40,191 nt of DNA. It comes from JBDNJM01 sp041687755 (GTDB lineage Bacteria > Planctomycetota > UBA1135 > GCA-002686595). Below, one piece after another: positions 24,805-33,825 of the stretch. The stretch lies in contig JBDNJM010000152.1 of assembly GCA_041687755.1 (NCBI GenBank), positions 1 to 40,191 on the forward strand, in the 5' to 3' direction. Numbering within the stretch: the stretch's first letter is position 1; each line of letters opens with the position of its first letter. Below the pieces are notes generated by a model. That model had not been told where the DNA came from, ran no database searches, and was given only the letters and a program-made list of their open reading frames with translations. The position numbers and the translations under genes are program-made.

Positions 24805-25359
24805 TCAGCGCTTCGCGCCGACCTTGGCCGCGGCCTTGGCGACCTGGCGCTTGTAGTGCTCGATCAGGTTCTCGAGCGCGATCTTGTTCTTCAGCTTGTC
24901 CGCCGGCGACATGCGGTCGACGAGCAGCACGCCTTCGAGGTGGTCGAACTCGTGCTGAACAATGCGGCTCTGGAAGCCCTCGTACTCGGCTTCGAAGACG
25001 TTGCCCTCGATGTCTTGGGCACGGACCTTGCATAGGTTGGGGCGCTCGACCTCGGCGAAGATCTCGGGGAACGAGAGGCAGCCCTCCTCGTACTTGGTGG
25101 GCTGGCCGCTGCGCTCGAGCAGCTCCGGGTTGATCAGTACCAGCTCGTCGTGGGGCTCGCCGCTCTCGTTGAGCACCAGGACGCGCGCCTTGATGCCGAC
25201 CTGGGGCGCGGCGAGGCCGACGCCGCTGCTTTTGTACATGCGGTCGAACATGGCGCGCACCATGGCGCCCAGATCGGCGTCGAAGGCCGTGACCTCGGCG
25301 GCGCGCTTGCGCAGCACGGGCGAGGGGAACAGCGTGAGGTCGTACTCGAGGTCGGACAT
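24805..25359 (-). CDS. def: Peptide deformylase
   Basis: A 184-residue metalloenzyme that removes the formyl group from N-terminal Met of new proteins. All three family motifs are intact: GVGLAAPQVG (residues 46-55), EEGCLSFP with metal ligand Cys94, and QHEFDHLEG with ligands His136 and His140 and catalytic Glu137. The start at ATG 25359 (MSDLEYDLTLFPSPVLRKRA) fits the usual N-terminus; an in-frame ATG at 25419 would add 20 Ala/Pro-rich residues. It is divergent from a TPR gene across about 240 bp. No fmt gene is adjacent. Confidence 0.95.
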   Translation of the reverse strand: MSDLEYDLTLFPSPVLRKRAAEVTAFDADLGAMVRAMFDRMYKSSGVGLAAPQVGIKARVLVLNESGEPHDELVLINPELLERSGQPTKYEEGCLSFPEIFAEVERPNLCKVRAQDIEGNVFEAEYEGFQSRIVQHEFDHLEGVLLVDRMSPADKLKNKIALENLIEHYKRQVAKAAAKVGAKR

Positions 25360-25438
25360 GGTCGGGGGCGCGGCGGGGGCGCGGGCGGCGGTCTCGGGGA
25401 GCAAGACATCATAGGTCATCGCCGCTCCTGGGGGCAGG

Positions 25439-25458
25439 CCAGTGAGGCCAGTGAGGCG
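25439..25458. repeat. Short direct repeat in a divergent promoter region
   Basis: The 9-mer ccagtgagg occurs twice in a row between the deformylase gene and the TPR gene. It could be part of a regulatory site; nothing more can be said. Confidence 0.4.
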
Positions 25459-25596
25459 GGGGGAGACGGCTCGGGATGCGTTTCCGCAGAGCCCCGGGCG
25501 GGTAGCCTAAGACAGCGGGCGCGCCTCCCGGTCTCGTCCGGTGCGCCGCCTGCACTTCGCTCCGACCCCAACGACTCCAGCCAGCACGCGCTCCCC

Positions 25597-26931
25597 TTGG
25601 ACTTCTCGAAGCATCTCGCCAAGGCCGCCGAGGCCGCGCGCCGCAAGAACTACGACTTCGCGGTCGAGTTGTACCGCCAGCTTCTGGACCTGGATCAGGA
25701 CCTCGAGGAGGCGCGCGCTGGGCTGCGGGTGGCGCTGAAGAAGCGCGCCGAGGCGAAGGGCGGCGGATGGCTGCTGCGGGCGCTCGGCGGCGCGGTGCCG
25801 CTGGGCAAGGCGAAGAGCCTGGCGAAGCTCGGCAAGCACGAGGCGGCGGCGAAGGCGCTTGAGGACTACCTTGGGAAGAACCCGCTCGACGTGGCCGCGA
25901 ACCTGGCCCTGGGCTCGGCGCTGGAGCAGGCGGGGCACCTGCGCTCCGCCAAGGCGGTGTTCCAGTTCGTGGCCGAGATTGCGCCGACGAACCCCGAGGG
26001 CCTCAAGCGGGCCGGGGAGATGTTGATGGCGGCCGGCGACCACGCGGCGGCGCTCGAGCACTACGAGCGGGCCCTGGCGATCGATCCGCGCGACCAGGAC
26101 GCGATCAAGGCCCGCAAGAACCTGGCGGCGGAAGCCGCGCTGTCGGGCAGCCGGCTGGACAGCGTCGGGCACAGTCGGGAGCTGGCGGCGAAGCCGGACG
26201 AGCTGGCCCAGAGCGAGCGGGCGCGCAGGATGCACAGGACGGAGGAGGAACTCGGGCAGGATCTGACGCGGCTCGAGGGGCGCTTCGCGGAGGCTCCCTC
26301 GGACGTGGATCTGATGCTGGAGATGGCGGAGGTCCACGAAAAGCTCGGGGACGCCGAGGCGGCCTACGACCTGGTGGACCGCGCCTGCCAGTACCGGCGC
26401 GACGACCCGGCCCTGGCCGAGCGCCGCGGCGGCCTCGAGCTGCGCATGAAGCGGCGCCAGCTCGCGGCGGCCGGCAAGTCCGGCGACGAGGCCGGGGCCA
26501 ACCGGATCGAGGCGGAGATCATCGAGCTCGAGCTGGCCGAGTTCGCCCGCAGGGCCGCGGCGCGCCCCGGCGACGGCGACCTGGCCGTGCAGTTCGGGCG
26601 CCGGCTGCTGGACGCCGGGCGGGCCGTCGAGGCCCTGGCGGAGCTCCAGCGGGTCGCTGCCGACTACCCCGGGGCGGGGGAGCTGGCCTTCGCCAAGAGC
26701 AGCGCGTACCGGGCCCTGGGGCACGCGGATCTGGCCGCCAAGGAACTGGAGCGGGCCTCGGCGGCCCTGGCGCCCACCTCCCAGATGGGTAAGGAAGTCG
26801 GATATCTGCGAGGCGCACTGGCCGAGGAGGCCGGCGATCGGGAGGCGGCGCGGACCCACTACCTGAGCGTGTTCGAGGTCGATCTGGGCTTCCGCGACGT
26901 GGCGGCGAAGCTCGAGCAGCTGAAATCCTGA
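25597..26931 (+). CDS. Tetratricopeptide-repeat protein, cytoplasmic
   Basis: A 444-residue helical-repeat protein. TPR units are visible as EAARRKNYDFAVELYRQLLDLD (about residues 10-31), SLAKLGKHEAAAKALEDYLGKNP, GSALEQAGHLRSAKAVFQFV, AGDHAAALEHYERALAIDPRD and VHEKLGDAEAAYDLVDRAC, with weaker ones near the C-terminus (LLDAGRAVEALAELQRVA, AEEAGDREAARTHYLSV). There is no signal peptide. The start is uncertain: TTG 25597 (LDFSKHLAKAAEAAR) is the best in-frame choice, since the upstream frame encodes a low-complexity, Ser/Pro/Arg-rich tail and no ATG is near. It is probably a scaffold for protein complexes. A hairpin follows the stop directly. Confidence 0.75.
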   Translation: MDFSKHLAKAAEAARRKNYDFAVELYRQLLDLDQDLEEARAGLRVALKKRAEAKGGGWLLRALGGAVPLGKAKSLAKLGKHEAAAKALEDYLGKNPLDVAANLALGSALEQAGHLRSAKAVFQFVAEIAPTNPEGLKRAGEMLMAAGDHAAALEHYERALAIDPRDQDAIKARKNLAAEAALSGSRLDSVGHSRELAAKPDELAQSERARRMHRTEEELGQDLTRLEGRFAEAPSDVDLMLEMAEVHEKLGDAEAAYDLVDRACQYRRDDPALAERRGGLELRMKRRQLAAAGKSGDEAGANRIEAEIIELELAEFARRAAARPGDGDLAVQFGRRLLDAGRAVEALAELQRVAADYPGAGELAFAKSSAYRALGHADLAAKELERASAALAPTSQMGKEVGYLRGALAEEAGDREAARTHYLSVFEVDLGFRDVAAKLEQLKS

Positions 26932-26957
26932 GCCGGGCTGGGCTAAGCCCGGCTTCC
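26931..26957. terminator. GGAAGCCGGG-type hairpin overlapping the TPR stop codon
   Basis: The arms agccgggct (26931-26939) and agcccggct (26946-26954) are followed by tcccccc. The arm sequence resembles the hairpin at 7008-7034. It may act as a terminator and is probably a member of the same dispersed palindrome family. Confidence 0.5.
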
Positions 26958-27085
26958 CCCCGGCCGGAAATCTGGCCCCGGGTCCCGCTTCACCCACTGG
27001 CGTCCGCCCGAGGTCTCGGCTATCGTCTCCGCCCCTCAACCATTCAGGCGCCCGCTTCTCGGTCGCCCGAAGACCAACAGATTCA

Positions 27086-27340
27086 ATGCCGAATACAAAG
27101 CAGTCCAAGAAGCGCCTTATCACCGACGACGCGAAGCGTCTCCGCAACAAGGCCGCCCGCAGTTCCATGCGCAGCGCTATGCGGATCGTCCTCAAGGCGG
27201 AGACCAAGGAGGCCGGCCAGAAGGCCCTCCCGCTGGCGGCTAGCCGCATCGATCGCGCCGCGATGAAGAACATCATCCACAGCAACGCTGCGGCCCGCTT
27301 CAAAGGCCGGCTCGAGCGGCGCGTGTCCCAGCTCGCGTAG
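27086..27340 (+). CDS. rpsT: 30S ribosomal protein S20 (bS20)
   Basis: An 84-residue basic protein that binds 16S rRNA. MPNTKQSKKRLITDDAKRLRNKAARSSMRS is the typical N-terminus (MANxKSAxKRI in many bacteria) and the helical body ALPLAASRIDRAAMKNIIHSNAAARFKGRLERRV follows the family closely. Start ATG 27086; no strong Shine-Dalgarno sequence is seen. The stop is TAG. A small unassigned gene follows after about 50 bp on the same strand. Confidence 0.95.
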   Translation: MPNTKQSKKRLITDDAKRLRNKAARSSMRSAMRIVLKAETKEAGQKALPLAASRIDRAAMKNIIHSNAAARFKGRLERRVSQLA

Positions 27341-27391
27341 TTCGCGACGCTCCTCTTCCCATTCCCTCTCCGCTGACCCGTTCCGGTTCCG

Positions 27392-27736
27392 ATGGCATCG
27401 AGCTTCGAATCCTCCGCTTCGCACAGTCACCCGATGCTGCAACCGTTGCGTCTCCCGAGCCTAAAGGACGGTATTTACGGCACGGCGAAGGAGCTGCTAG
27501 ACGACCTCCCCGATTACACCCTCGACTCGGAAGACGAGGCGAAGGGCGAGCTGCGCGCAACCCGCAAGGCGCGTCTCCTCGGCGGTGAGTCGAAGGTCGT
27601 GATCCTCGTTGACGGGATGGAAGGGATTCCCTCAACGACGGTGACGGTGCGCTCGGAGACGAGCTCGGGTCTGCTCAAGCACGACAAGTCGAACGTCCTA
27701 GAGATCGTCAAGCTCCTCTCGCACCGCGTGGTCTGA
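27392..27736 (+). CDS. Small unassigned protein downstream of S20
   Basis: A 114-residue soluble protein. The C-terminal half has alternating strands and a helix (ESKVVILVDGMEGIPSTTVTVRSETSSG, then LKHDKSNVLEIVKLLSHRVV), which suggests a small alpha/beta domain. No family is recognised. There is no signal peptide. The ATG at 27392 starts a Ser-rich N-terminus (MASSFESSASHSH); a later Met at residue 15 is also possible. It is probably co-transcribed with rpsT, and a strong GC-rich hairpin follows. Confidence 0.6.
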   Translation: MASSFESSASHSHPMLQPLRLPSLKDGIYGTAKELLDDLPDYTLDSEDEAKGELRATRKARLLGGESKVVILVDGMEGIPSTTVTVRSETSSGLLKHDKSNVLEIVKLLSHRVV

Positions 27737-27786
27737 TCCGGACGCGCTGCCGGCGCCGCGAGCTCCTCTGGAGCCGGCTCCCCCCG

Positions 27787-27821
27787 CCGCCCCCCCGCGC
27801 CCGACCGGCGCGGGGGGGCGG
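27787..27821. terminator. Strong GC hairpin after the small gene
   Basis: A 15-bp stem (ccgcccccccgcgcc / ggcgcgggggggcgg) with the 5-nt loop cgacc, followed by ttggcgtt on the plus strand. Likely the terminator of the rpsT transcript. Confidence 0.65.
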
Positions 27822-28333
27822 TTGGCGTTCTGGGGTCGGAGCCTAGAAGGGGAGTTTGTGGGCTGCGCTTCGGAGAGGGTTGGCGTCGGCGTTTCGGGCA
27901 GGGGAGCTGCGCCTAGGGCACGGGGAGACGCTGCTCCGGGTCCTCTTGGGGCCCGCTGGGCCGTTCGCCCGATGGCGAGCACCCGCAAGGAGGGGCACGC
28001 TCTCGGTCGCGAGCGGACAGAACCGAGCCCGGGCGGCCCAATTGGCGTTCGGGGGCTAGCATCTCGTCTCGGCTTGGCGCGAACGGGCTCCCAAAACACC
28101 CGGAAAGCGTTTCCGAAACGGCCCTAACTGCCTGTTTGTGCTCATGCTCTGTTGCTTCCCACCCATGGGGCGCACGCCCGCACTGCGGGGTAGGCTTTCG
28201 CAATTCCAGCTGCCGGAGGCCACGCCTGCCAGGGCGTCACCGTGCGCAGCAGGACCTTTATGGATCAAACCGACGGCGCCTCTCCGCGCCACGGCCGCCG
28301 CGCTTGGCAGGCCACCTGAAGCAAAGCCACACC
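27822..28333. other. Intergenic region upstream of the propeller lipoprotein
   Basis: About 510 bp with no supported gene. Short open frames on both strands are Gly/Arg/Ala-rich shadows. No riboswitch or tRNA pattern recognised. The ATG of the lipoprotein at 28334 has no clear Shine-Dalgarno sequence. Confidence 0.4.
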
Positions 28334-31048
28334 ATGCGACCCAACCTCTCACTGCTCCTCGGGATTAGCGCCACCTGGGCGCTCGCCGCCTGCGACAGCA
28401 GTTCGGGCGGTTCTGGCCCCGTCATTCCGCCCACCACCGTGGATTACGGCGGCTTCCTGGGTGCGGTCAACTGCGCGGAACTCGATCCGCTGGTCCCGAC
28501 CTTCGACGGCAGCGGTCTCACCTTCACGGCCGAGCCTGTGCTGCCCGCGGGTCTGCTGCTCAACCCGTCCAGTGGAACGATCTCAGGCACGCCGGCCGCG
28601 CCCGACGGGACCACGTTCCACACGATTACCGTTGCCAACGCGGATGGCTCGGCTTCGGCCGGCCTGACCGTGGGGCTGACGGATCCGGCTTCCCCCTCCG
28701 GGCTGATGTACCCCGAGCAGCAGCTCCTGGCCTCGGTCGGCAGCTCGATCGGCAGCCTCACGCCGACGCTGGCCGCGGGCGGAGCGGACAGCTACGCCTA
28801 CTCGATCTCTCCGAGCCTCCCGGCCGGCCTGGCCTTCGATCCGGCCACGGGTCAGATCTCGGGCACGCCCGCTGAAGGACTGCCGCCCCAGCAGTTCGTG
28901 GTGCGCGCCGGAGACTGCGTCGGCAACGAGACCCTGAGCCTGCTGTGGCTCGAGGTCGAGGGCGGTGCCCTGCCGGCCTCGAACGTGGCGAACCTGACGG
29001 TCGTCGCCAACAGTGACGGCACGGTCTCGATCGCCAAGGTCGACTCCGCCACCGGGCGCCTCATGCCGCTCGGCTACGGCCCGACGGGCGGCGCGCTGGC
29101 CGACGTCGTCGTCAGTCCCAACCAGTCCACGGTCTACGCCCTGCTCCAGGAGCAGAACTCGATCGGTGCCTTCAGCCTCGACCAGGCCGGCGCCGGCCTC
29201 GTCGCGCTTCCGGCCGGCCCGACGTCGCTGCCGGGCGCGAGCTCGGTCGGCGACCTCTTGGTCAGCCCCGACGGGCAGAGTGTCTACGCGACCGACCCCT
29301 CCGGCTCAGCCGCCTACGGTTTCTCCGTGGGATCGTTCGGCGCCCTCGATGCGCTGCCCGGCAGCCCGTACGCGATCAACGGCTCGGGCTTCCAGAACCC
29401 GCAGGACGCGGAGTTCTCCGGCAGCGGCGAACTGCTCTACACGCTCAACGCTGGCTCCAACACGGTCTCCGCCCTGCGCCTTGGCGCGGGCGGCGCGATC
29501 GATGCCCAGGTCGCCCAGCCCACGGGGGCCGGCCCCGCCGACCTCGCCGCGTTGCGCCTCGGAAACGGGCGCGAAATCGTCTACGTCGCCAACGCGACCG
29601 ACGCGACGATCAGCGTCTTCGAGGCGAACCCCGCTGCTCCGAGCCTGACGCTCCTGCAAACGCGCTCAGTGCCCTCCGGCTCGTTCCCGGAGAAGCTGCA
29701 GGTCGTGCGCATCGGCAACAACTCGTTCGTCTACGTGCTGAAGACCGCGACCCAGCTGATCTCGCCGATGCCGATTAACGGTTCGACGGGCCTGCTCGAT
29801 CCGATCCAGGCCGGCATCGGTGCCCAGGGCGTGTCCGACTTCGGCTTCGCGCCGGACGGCAGCTTCGGATTCCTGCTCTCGCAGTCCAACAACCAGCTGA
29901 CCCCGGTGAGCCTGGCCGCGAACGGCGCGCTCTCTGCGATCGAAGCGGACGGCGCCCACGTCGACGGCCTCCTGCAGCGCGGCGGTCCGCTGGCGCTCGA
30001 CATCGTCGGCTCGGCCCAGCCCCTGAAAGTGCGCACCTCGATGGTCTTCGTTGCCAACGCTGACGCCGGCACGGTCAGCGCCTACGACGTGGTCGGCGGC
30101 GGCAGCCAGCTGGCGTCCGAGGGCGAGATCTTGACCGGTGGCCGTCCGGTGGACAGCGCGGTTCGGCCCCAGGGTCAACGCCTGTTCGTCGTCGACAACG
30201 ACGGCGCGGCCGGTGACGACCTGTTCGACTTCTTCCTGAACGGAACCCTGCAGAACTTCGGCAACGGGACGGAGATCGGTGCTCCGCTGTTCGCGAGCCT
30301 CGGCGACGCGCGCCGCGCGGCGGTCGACCCTTCCGGACGCTTCCTACTCGCGATCCGCGGCGGCTCCCCGGGTCAGGTCTTCTCGTTCCAGCTCGACGCA
30401 CTGGGCGCGGTGGGTCAGGGCTCGGTGGAGAGCGCCGGCAACGATCCGACGGCCCTGGTGCCCGACCCCAGCGGTCGCTTCGTCTACGTCGCCAACCGGT
30501 TCGGGAACAACGTCTCCCAACACCGCATCGACGCGGGCAACGGCAGCCTCAGCCTGGTCTCGGCGGCCTCTGTCGGCGACCAGCCGGTGGACGTGGCGCT
30601 CTCGCCGGCCGGCACTCGGCTCTACACCCTGGAGGCCGGCAACGGCGGGCAGATCGGGGCCTACCTGGTGAACCCGAACAGTGGCGTGCTGAACTTTCTG
30701 GGCACCTCGCCCGACGTGAGTGGCTCGGCCTCCGCGCTCGCCGTCGACGGCTTCGGGCGGCACCTGGTCGTCGCGGATTCAGGCTCGAACGAGCTGCGTA
30801 TCTTCCGCGTCTCGACGGGCGAGAACGGGACCCTCCCGGGCGTACCGACTCTGCTCGACGCTGTTTCGGTCGAGGGCGGCCTCAGCGACGTGGCCTTCGA
30901 CATCCAGGGCGAGCGGGTCTTCGCGACCCTCGCCGACGGCGGAGAGGTCAAGACCTACCGCTTCAGCTCGGGCACCCTGGCCCTGACCGACACCGACGCC
31001 GCGGGCGCCGGAGCGGCGGGCATCGGCCTGCGCCGCACCGTGGACTGA
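28334..31048 (+). CDS. Lipoprotein with putative Ig domains and lactonase-like beta-propellers
   Basis: A 904-residue lipoprotein. The signal peptide MRPNLSLLLGISATWALAAC ends in a lipobox (LAAC, Cys20), followed by a Ser/Gly tether. Two putative Ig (He_PIG) domains follow, each with the signature LPAGLxxxPxxGxIsGTP (residues about 70-90 and 155-175). The rest is YVTN/lactonase-type propeller repeats such as VVVSPNQSTVYALLQEQNSIGAFSL, LLVSPDGQSVYATDPSGSAAYGFSV and LVPDPSGRFVYVANRFGNNVSQHRI. At least ten such units are present, so there may be two propellers. ATG 28334 is chosen for the signal peptide. It resembles 6-phosphogluconolactonase-fold surface proteins; a binding role is likelier than enzyme activity. 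Confidence 0.85.
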   Translation: MRPNLSLLLGISATWALAACDSSSGGSGPVIPPTTVDYGGFLGAVNCAELDPLVPTFDGSGLTFTAEPVLPAGLLLNPSSGTISGTPAAPDGTTFHTITVANADGSASAGLTVGLTDPASPSGLMYPEQQLLASVGSSIGSLTPTLAAGGADSYAYSISPSLPAGLAFDPATGQISGTPAEGLPPQQFVVRAGDCVGNETLSLLWLEVEGGALPASNVANLTVVANSDGTVSIAKVDSATGRLMPLGYGPTGGALADVVVSPNQSTVYALLQEQNSIGAFSLDQAGAGLVALPAGPTSLPGASSVGDLLVSPDGQSVYATDPSGSAAYGFSVGSFGALDALPGSPYAINGSGFQNPQDAEFSGSGELLYTLNAGSNTVSALRLGAGGAIDAQVAQPTGAGPADLAALRLGNGREIVYVANATDATISVFEANPAAPSLTLLQTRSVPSGSFPEKLQVVRIGNNSFVYVLKTATQLISPMPINGSTGLLDPIQAGIGAQGVSDFGFAPDGSFGFLLSQSNNQLTPVSLAANGALSAIEADGAHVDGLLQRGGPLALDIVGSAQPLKVRTSMVFVANADAGTVSAYDVVGGGSQLASEGEILTGGRPVDSAVRPQGQRLFVVDNDGAAGDDLFDFFLNGTLQNFGNGTEIGAPLFASLGDARRAAVDPSGRFLLAIRGGSPGQVFSFQLDALGAVGQGSVESAGNDPTALVPDPSGRFVYVANRFGNNVSQHRIDAGNGSLSLVSAASVGDQPVDVALSPAGTRLYTLEAGNGGQIGAYLVNPNSGVLNFLGTSPDVSGSASALAVDGFGRHLVVADSGSNELRIFRVSTGENGTLPGVPTLLDAVSVEGGLSDVAFDIQGERVFATLADGGEVKTYRFSSGTLALTDTDAAGAGAAGIGLRRTVD

Positions 31049-31356
31049 GCCAGATCCAGTTCTCCGCCATGGCGAGCGCGGCTCCCTGGAAGGGGGCCGC
31101 GCCCGCGGTGCGTTCTGGGGCCCTCGGCGGGGGTAGGGCAAGAGCGGGCGGCCCAGGTGGGGGGGGCCACGGGGCGATTTTCCGAACAGAACGCAGAACT
31201 CGACCCGGCGGGCACGGTTCAAGACCTAGGAGAGCCTCGAACTGCCTCGAAAGGGGCTCCTCGTTGCCCAGTTTCGCGCCTCAGCACCGCCCAGGCGCTT
31301 TTACCCGGCGCTTTCACCCACCCAGCGCCTCCCGAGGCGCTGCTCGGACCCCTCCA
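31049..31356. other. Intergenic region with a hairpin before the next start
   Basis: 308 bp without a supported gene. It contains a run of 8 G near 31159 and the inverted repeat agcgcctc-cc-gaggcgct at 31324-31341, which ends about 15 bases before the ATG at 31357 and could affect translation there. Confidence 0.4.
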
Positions 31357-32400
31357 ATGAATTTGGTTACCCCCTGCGGGCTTGCCGCGCTCGCGCTGCT
31401 GGTTGTGGATTCCCCCTCCCACGTTTATGAAGCCGGGCGCACGATCCGCGTTACGACCAAGCTGAGCCTGGTCAGCGAGACCGTGGACCTCGAGATGGTG
31501 ATCGACGGGGAGCAGCGCGATGGCCGCGGCGGGAATCAGCCCTCCGAGGTGACGCTTGCGGTGGTGCACACCGACGAGACCGTCGAGGCGGAGGAGGGGT
31601 TGCCCGCCCGGGTCGTGCGGACCTTCGAGCGCCTGGACCACGAGGTGCTGCAGGCGATGGGCGACGAAGAGGTCCAGGAGGAGCGGGATTCGCCGTTCGA
31701 GGACCTGGTCCTGGAGCTGGGCTTCGACGAGGACGGCGAGCTGGAGCTGGACGTCGTCGAGGGCTCGGAGCCCGAGTCGGAGCTGCTCGAGGGGCACGTC
31801 ATGCAGCTCAGCGTCGATGGGCTGCTGGAGGGCGCTGAGTTCGAGGCTGACGCGACCTGGAGCCTCGGGGACGAGGCGATTCGCCGTGCGCTGACGCTCG
31901 ACCTGGAGCTGTTGCTGTTCCCCGCCCCGGAGCCGGATCAGGACGCCAGCGGTGGCGGCGGTCGTGGTGGCGGTTGGCGCGGTGGACGGGGCCCGCAATC
32001 GCTGACCGAGGCCGAGGCCGAGTGGGAAGGTGAGGCCCGGATTGAGGACCTGGAAGGCGACTACGAGGGCATGGAGGTCGCCGTGATCGAACTCGAGTTC
32101 AACTCCGAGGGCGATCTTCCCGAGCGCCAGGGCGGCGGTGGCGGCGGTGGAGCTGGCGGGCAGCGCTCCCTGGCCCTTCCGGCTCTATTGCGCGACAACA
32201 CATTCAACTACGAGCTGACTGGCACGCTGTACTTCTCGATGGAGCAGCAGCGCCCGGTCGCGCTCGAAGTGGAAGGCACGATCACCCGGCGCACCGAGCG
32301 AATCTCATCGCGCGGCGGCCGTGAAGTAGAAGTCCGCTCGACCCGCGTGGGCGAGTGGAACCAGACCACCCTGTTCGAGATCGTCGAGGACGACCAGTGA
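31357..32400 (+). CDS. Unassigned exported acidic protein with Gly-rich linkers
   Basis: A 347-residue protein with a short signal-like N-terminus (MNLVTPCGLAALALLVVDS). It is unusually acidic (DEDGELELDVVEGSEPESELLEG) and beta-rich. Two Gly-rich linkers, GGGGRGGGWRGGRGP near residue 205 and GGGGGGAGG near residue 262, separate the segments. The C-terminal part (LYFSMEQQRPVALEVEGTI, EVEVRSTRVGEWNQTTLFEI) looks like the end of a lipocalin- or barrel-like sheet, but no family is recognised. The stop TGA overlaps the GTG start of the next gene (GTGA), so translation of the two is probably coupled and the products may act together in the envelope. Confidence 0.65.
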   Translation: MNLVTPCGLAALALLVVDSPSHVYEAGRTIRVTTKLSLVSETVDLEMVIDGEQRDGRGGNQPSEVTLAVVHTDETVEAEEGLPARVVRTFERLDHEVLQAMGDEEVQEERDSPFEDLVLELGFDEDGELELDVVEGSEPESELLEGHVMQLSVDGLLEGAEFEADATWSLGDEAIRRALTLDLELLLFPAPEPDQDASGGGGRGGGWRGGRGPQSLTEAEAEWEGEARIEDLEGDYEGMEVAVIELEFNSEGDLPERQGGGGGGGAGGQRSLALPALLRDNTFNYELTGTLYFSMEQQRPVALEVEGTITRRTERISSRGGREVEVRSTRVGEWNQTTLFEIVEDDQ

Positions 32401-33149
32401 AACAATCCATTCTGTCAGGAGCCGCGGCCGGCGCCGTGTCCGCCGCACTCGTGTACTTCGGCCTGCAGGCCGGTGCCGGTGCTCCCGAGACGGTCAGCGA
32501 AAGCGCTGCCGCCGGCCCGCCGGCCGCCTCCCCGGACGCGGGCCGTCTCGACGCCCTGGGCGACTCGGTCGCGCGGCTCGAGAACGACGTGGCGATGATC
32601 GAGGGCATGCTGAGCGAACTGCGCGGCATGGACGTGGGCCAGCTGGCGGCCCGGACCCCGATCGAGAGCCTGACGGCCGGCCTCAGCGCGGACGAGATCG
32701 AGGAGCTGAAGCTGCTCGCGAGCGTCGCCAGCAACGGCGATCTGGGCGCGGGCTCCAACGACTACAACGCCGTGCGCTCCACCCTCGAGCAGATCCGGGA
32801 GGACGAGGACGCGGCCGAGGCGGCAGCCCGGCGCGTTCGCGACCTGGAGCGCATCGAGAGCGATCTCACGCGCCTCGCCGAGGAGCTGGGGCTCGTCGGC
32901 TACCAGACCGATGGCATGCGCAACATCATGACCGTGGAACTCGACAAGCGCAGCGCGCTCGTGGCCGAGGCCCGCGAGGGTGGCGACTGGGGCCTGATGC
33001 GCGACGGCATGCGCGAGATCCGCGATGAGTCCCAGGGCCAGTTCGAGGAGCTGCTGGGCCCGGACCTCTACACCGAGTACTCCGAGAACAACAACGACCG
33101 CCGCGGCGGGTTCGGAGGCTTCGGCGGTCGCGGCGGCGGCGGAAACTGA
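32397..33149 (+). CDS. Unassigned membrane-anchored coiled-coil protein
   Basis: A 250-residue protein starting with GTG at 32397, which overlaps the upstream stop. The N-terminal segment ILSGAAAGAVSAALVYFGL (about 5-23) is a membrane anchor or uncleaved signal. Heptad-like helices follow (LDALGDSVARLENDVAMIEGMLSELRGM and EEDAAEAAARRVRDLERIESDLTRLAEEL). Near the C-terminus, MREIRDESQGQFEELLGPDLYTEY resembles the helical end of Spy/CpxP-like or heavy-metal-sensor proteins; this is a weak resemblance. The tail RRGGFGGFGGRGGGG is Gly-rich. It is the second gene of a coupled pair. Function unknown. Confidence 0.65.
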   Translation: MKQSILSGAAAGAVSAALVYFGLQAGAGAPETVSESAAAGPPAASPDAGRLDALGDSVARLENDVAMIEGMLSELRGMDVGQLAARTPIESLTAGLSADEIEELKLLASVASNGDLGAGSNDYNAVRSTLEQIREDEDAAEAAARRVRDLERIESDLTRLAEELGLVGYQTDGMRNIMTVELDKRSALVAEAREGGDWGLMRDGMREIRDESQGQFEELLGPDLYTEYSENNNDRRGGFGGFGGRGGGGN

Positions 33150-33825
33150 TCCAGGCTCAGCGCTTGCCTAGGTGACGTGCCCTCTGCGCCGGGGTGATCC
33201 CCCGGCAGCGCGCCTGGGCTGTTCGACGAAGCGAAGGGCTGTGGAGCCTTGTGGCAGGGGCTGCTACAAAACTTCTGCGGGGTGCGGGTCTTCGGACCCG
33301 CGCCCCGCTTTCGTAGGCAACGCCGGGTCTCCGTGCGACGGCGCGTGCTCGCGCCGCGCGGCCCCACGAAAATGGGGCGCGAGGAGTGCACCGAAGTGCT
33401 GCCTCGCACCCCGCGGGAGAGCGGCCCCTGCCACTGGCCAAACTCCCGAGTGCTGCTGTTCGTCGGACGCGCTGGGCCCGGATCAGATTGTGGGACCCCG
33501 CTTTGAAAGGTGCGGGATCCTCAATTAAAAGGCGGGGGGCGTCAGCGCCAGGGAGAGCGCGCTGCGTCTCCCCCCCCGTTCGATAGACAAGATCGCCTGA
33601 CCGGGGCCGCCTGGATATGGGGTGGTCTCCCCAATCTGCTCCAGGGCTGCTCTAGAGCAACGGCGGCCCGCACTTCTAGGGCCTGGGGCGGCCAGATCCA
33701 CGGTCGAATCTGCGGCTGAGCATCAATTCTCGCTTAGTTGCCGGCCGGAGTGAGCTGCCACTTGGGTCATTCCGAGGGTCGCACCCGTGCCCGCCGAGGC
33801 GCACGGGATGTTCGGGGAATCCCGA
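33150..33825. other. 676-bp intergenic region
   Basis: No supported gene. It contains the UUCG-loop hairpin at 33277-33308, an AT-rich patch near 33518-33530 (ctcaattaaaag), and a weak inverted repeat cccgtgc/gcacggg at 33784-33807 near the end of the regulator gene. Confidence 0.45.
33277..33308. terminator. 14-bp hairpin with UUCG tetraloop
   Basis: The arms gcggggtgcgggtc and gacccgcgccccgc pair along 14 bp with one T-G wobble around the loop ttcg, an extra-stable tetraloop. The plus strand then reads tttcg, and the minus strand reads agaagttttg. It lies 128 bp after the coiled-coil gene and can be its terminator or part of a structured RNA. Confidence 0.6.

Noticed and set aside
25507..27303. 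Minus-strand open frame of 598 codons opposite the TPR and S20 genes
   Set aside because: Antisense shadow. The plus-strand TPR motifs and ribosomal protein S20 are unmistakable; the antisense translation has no family features.
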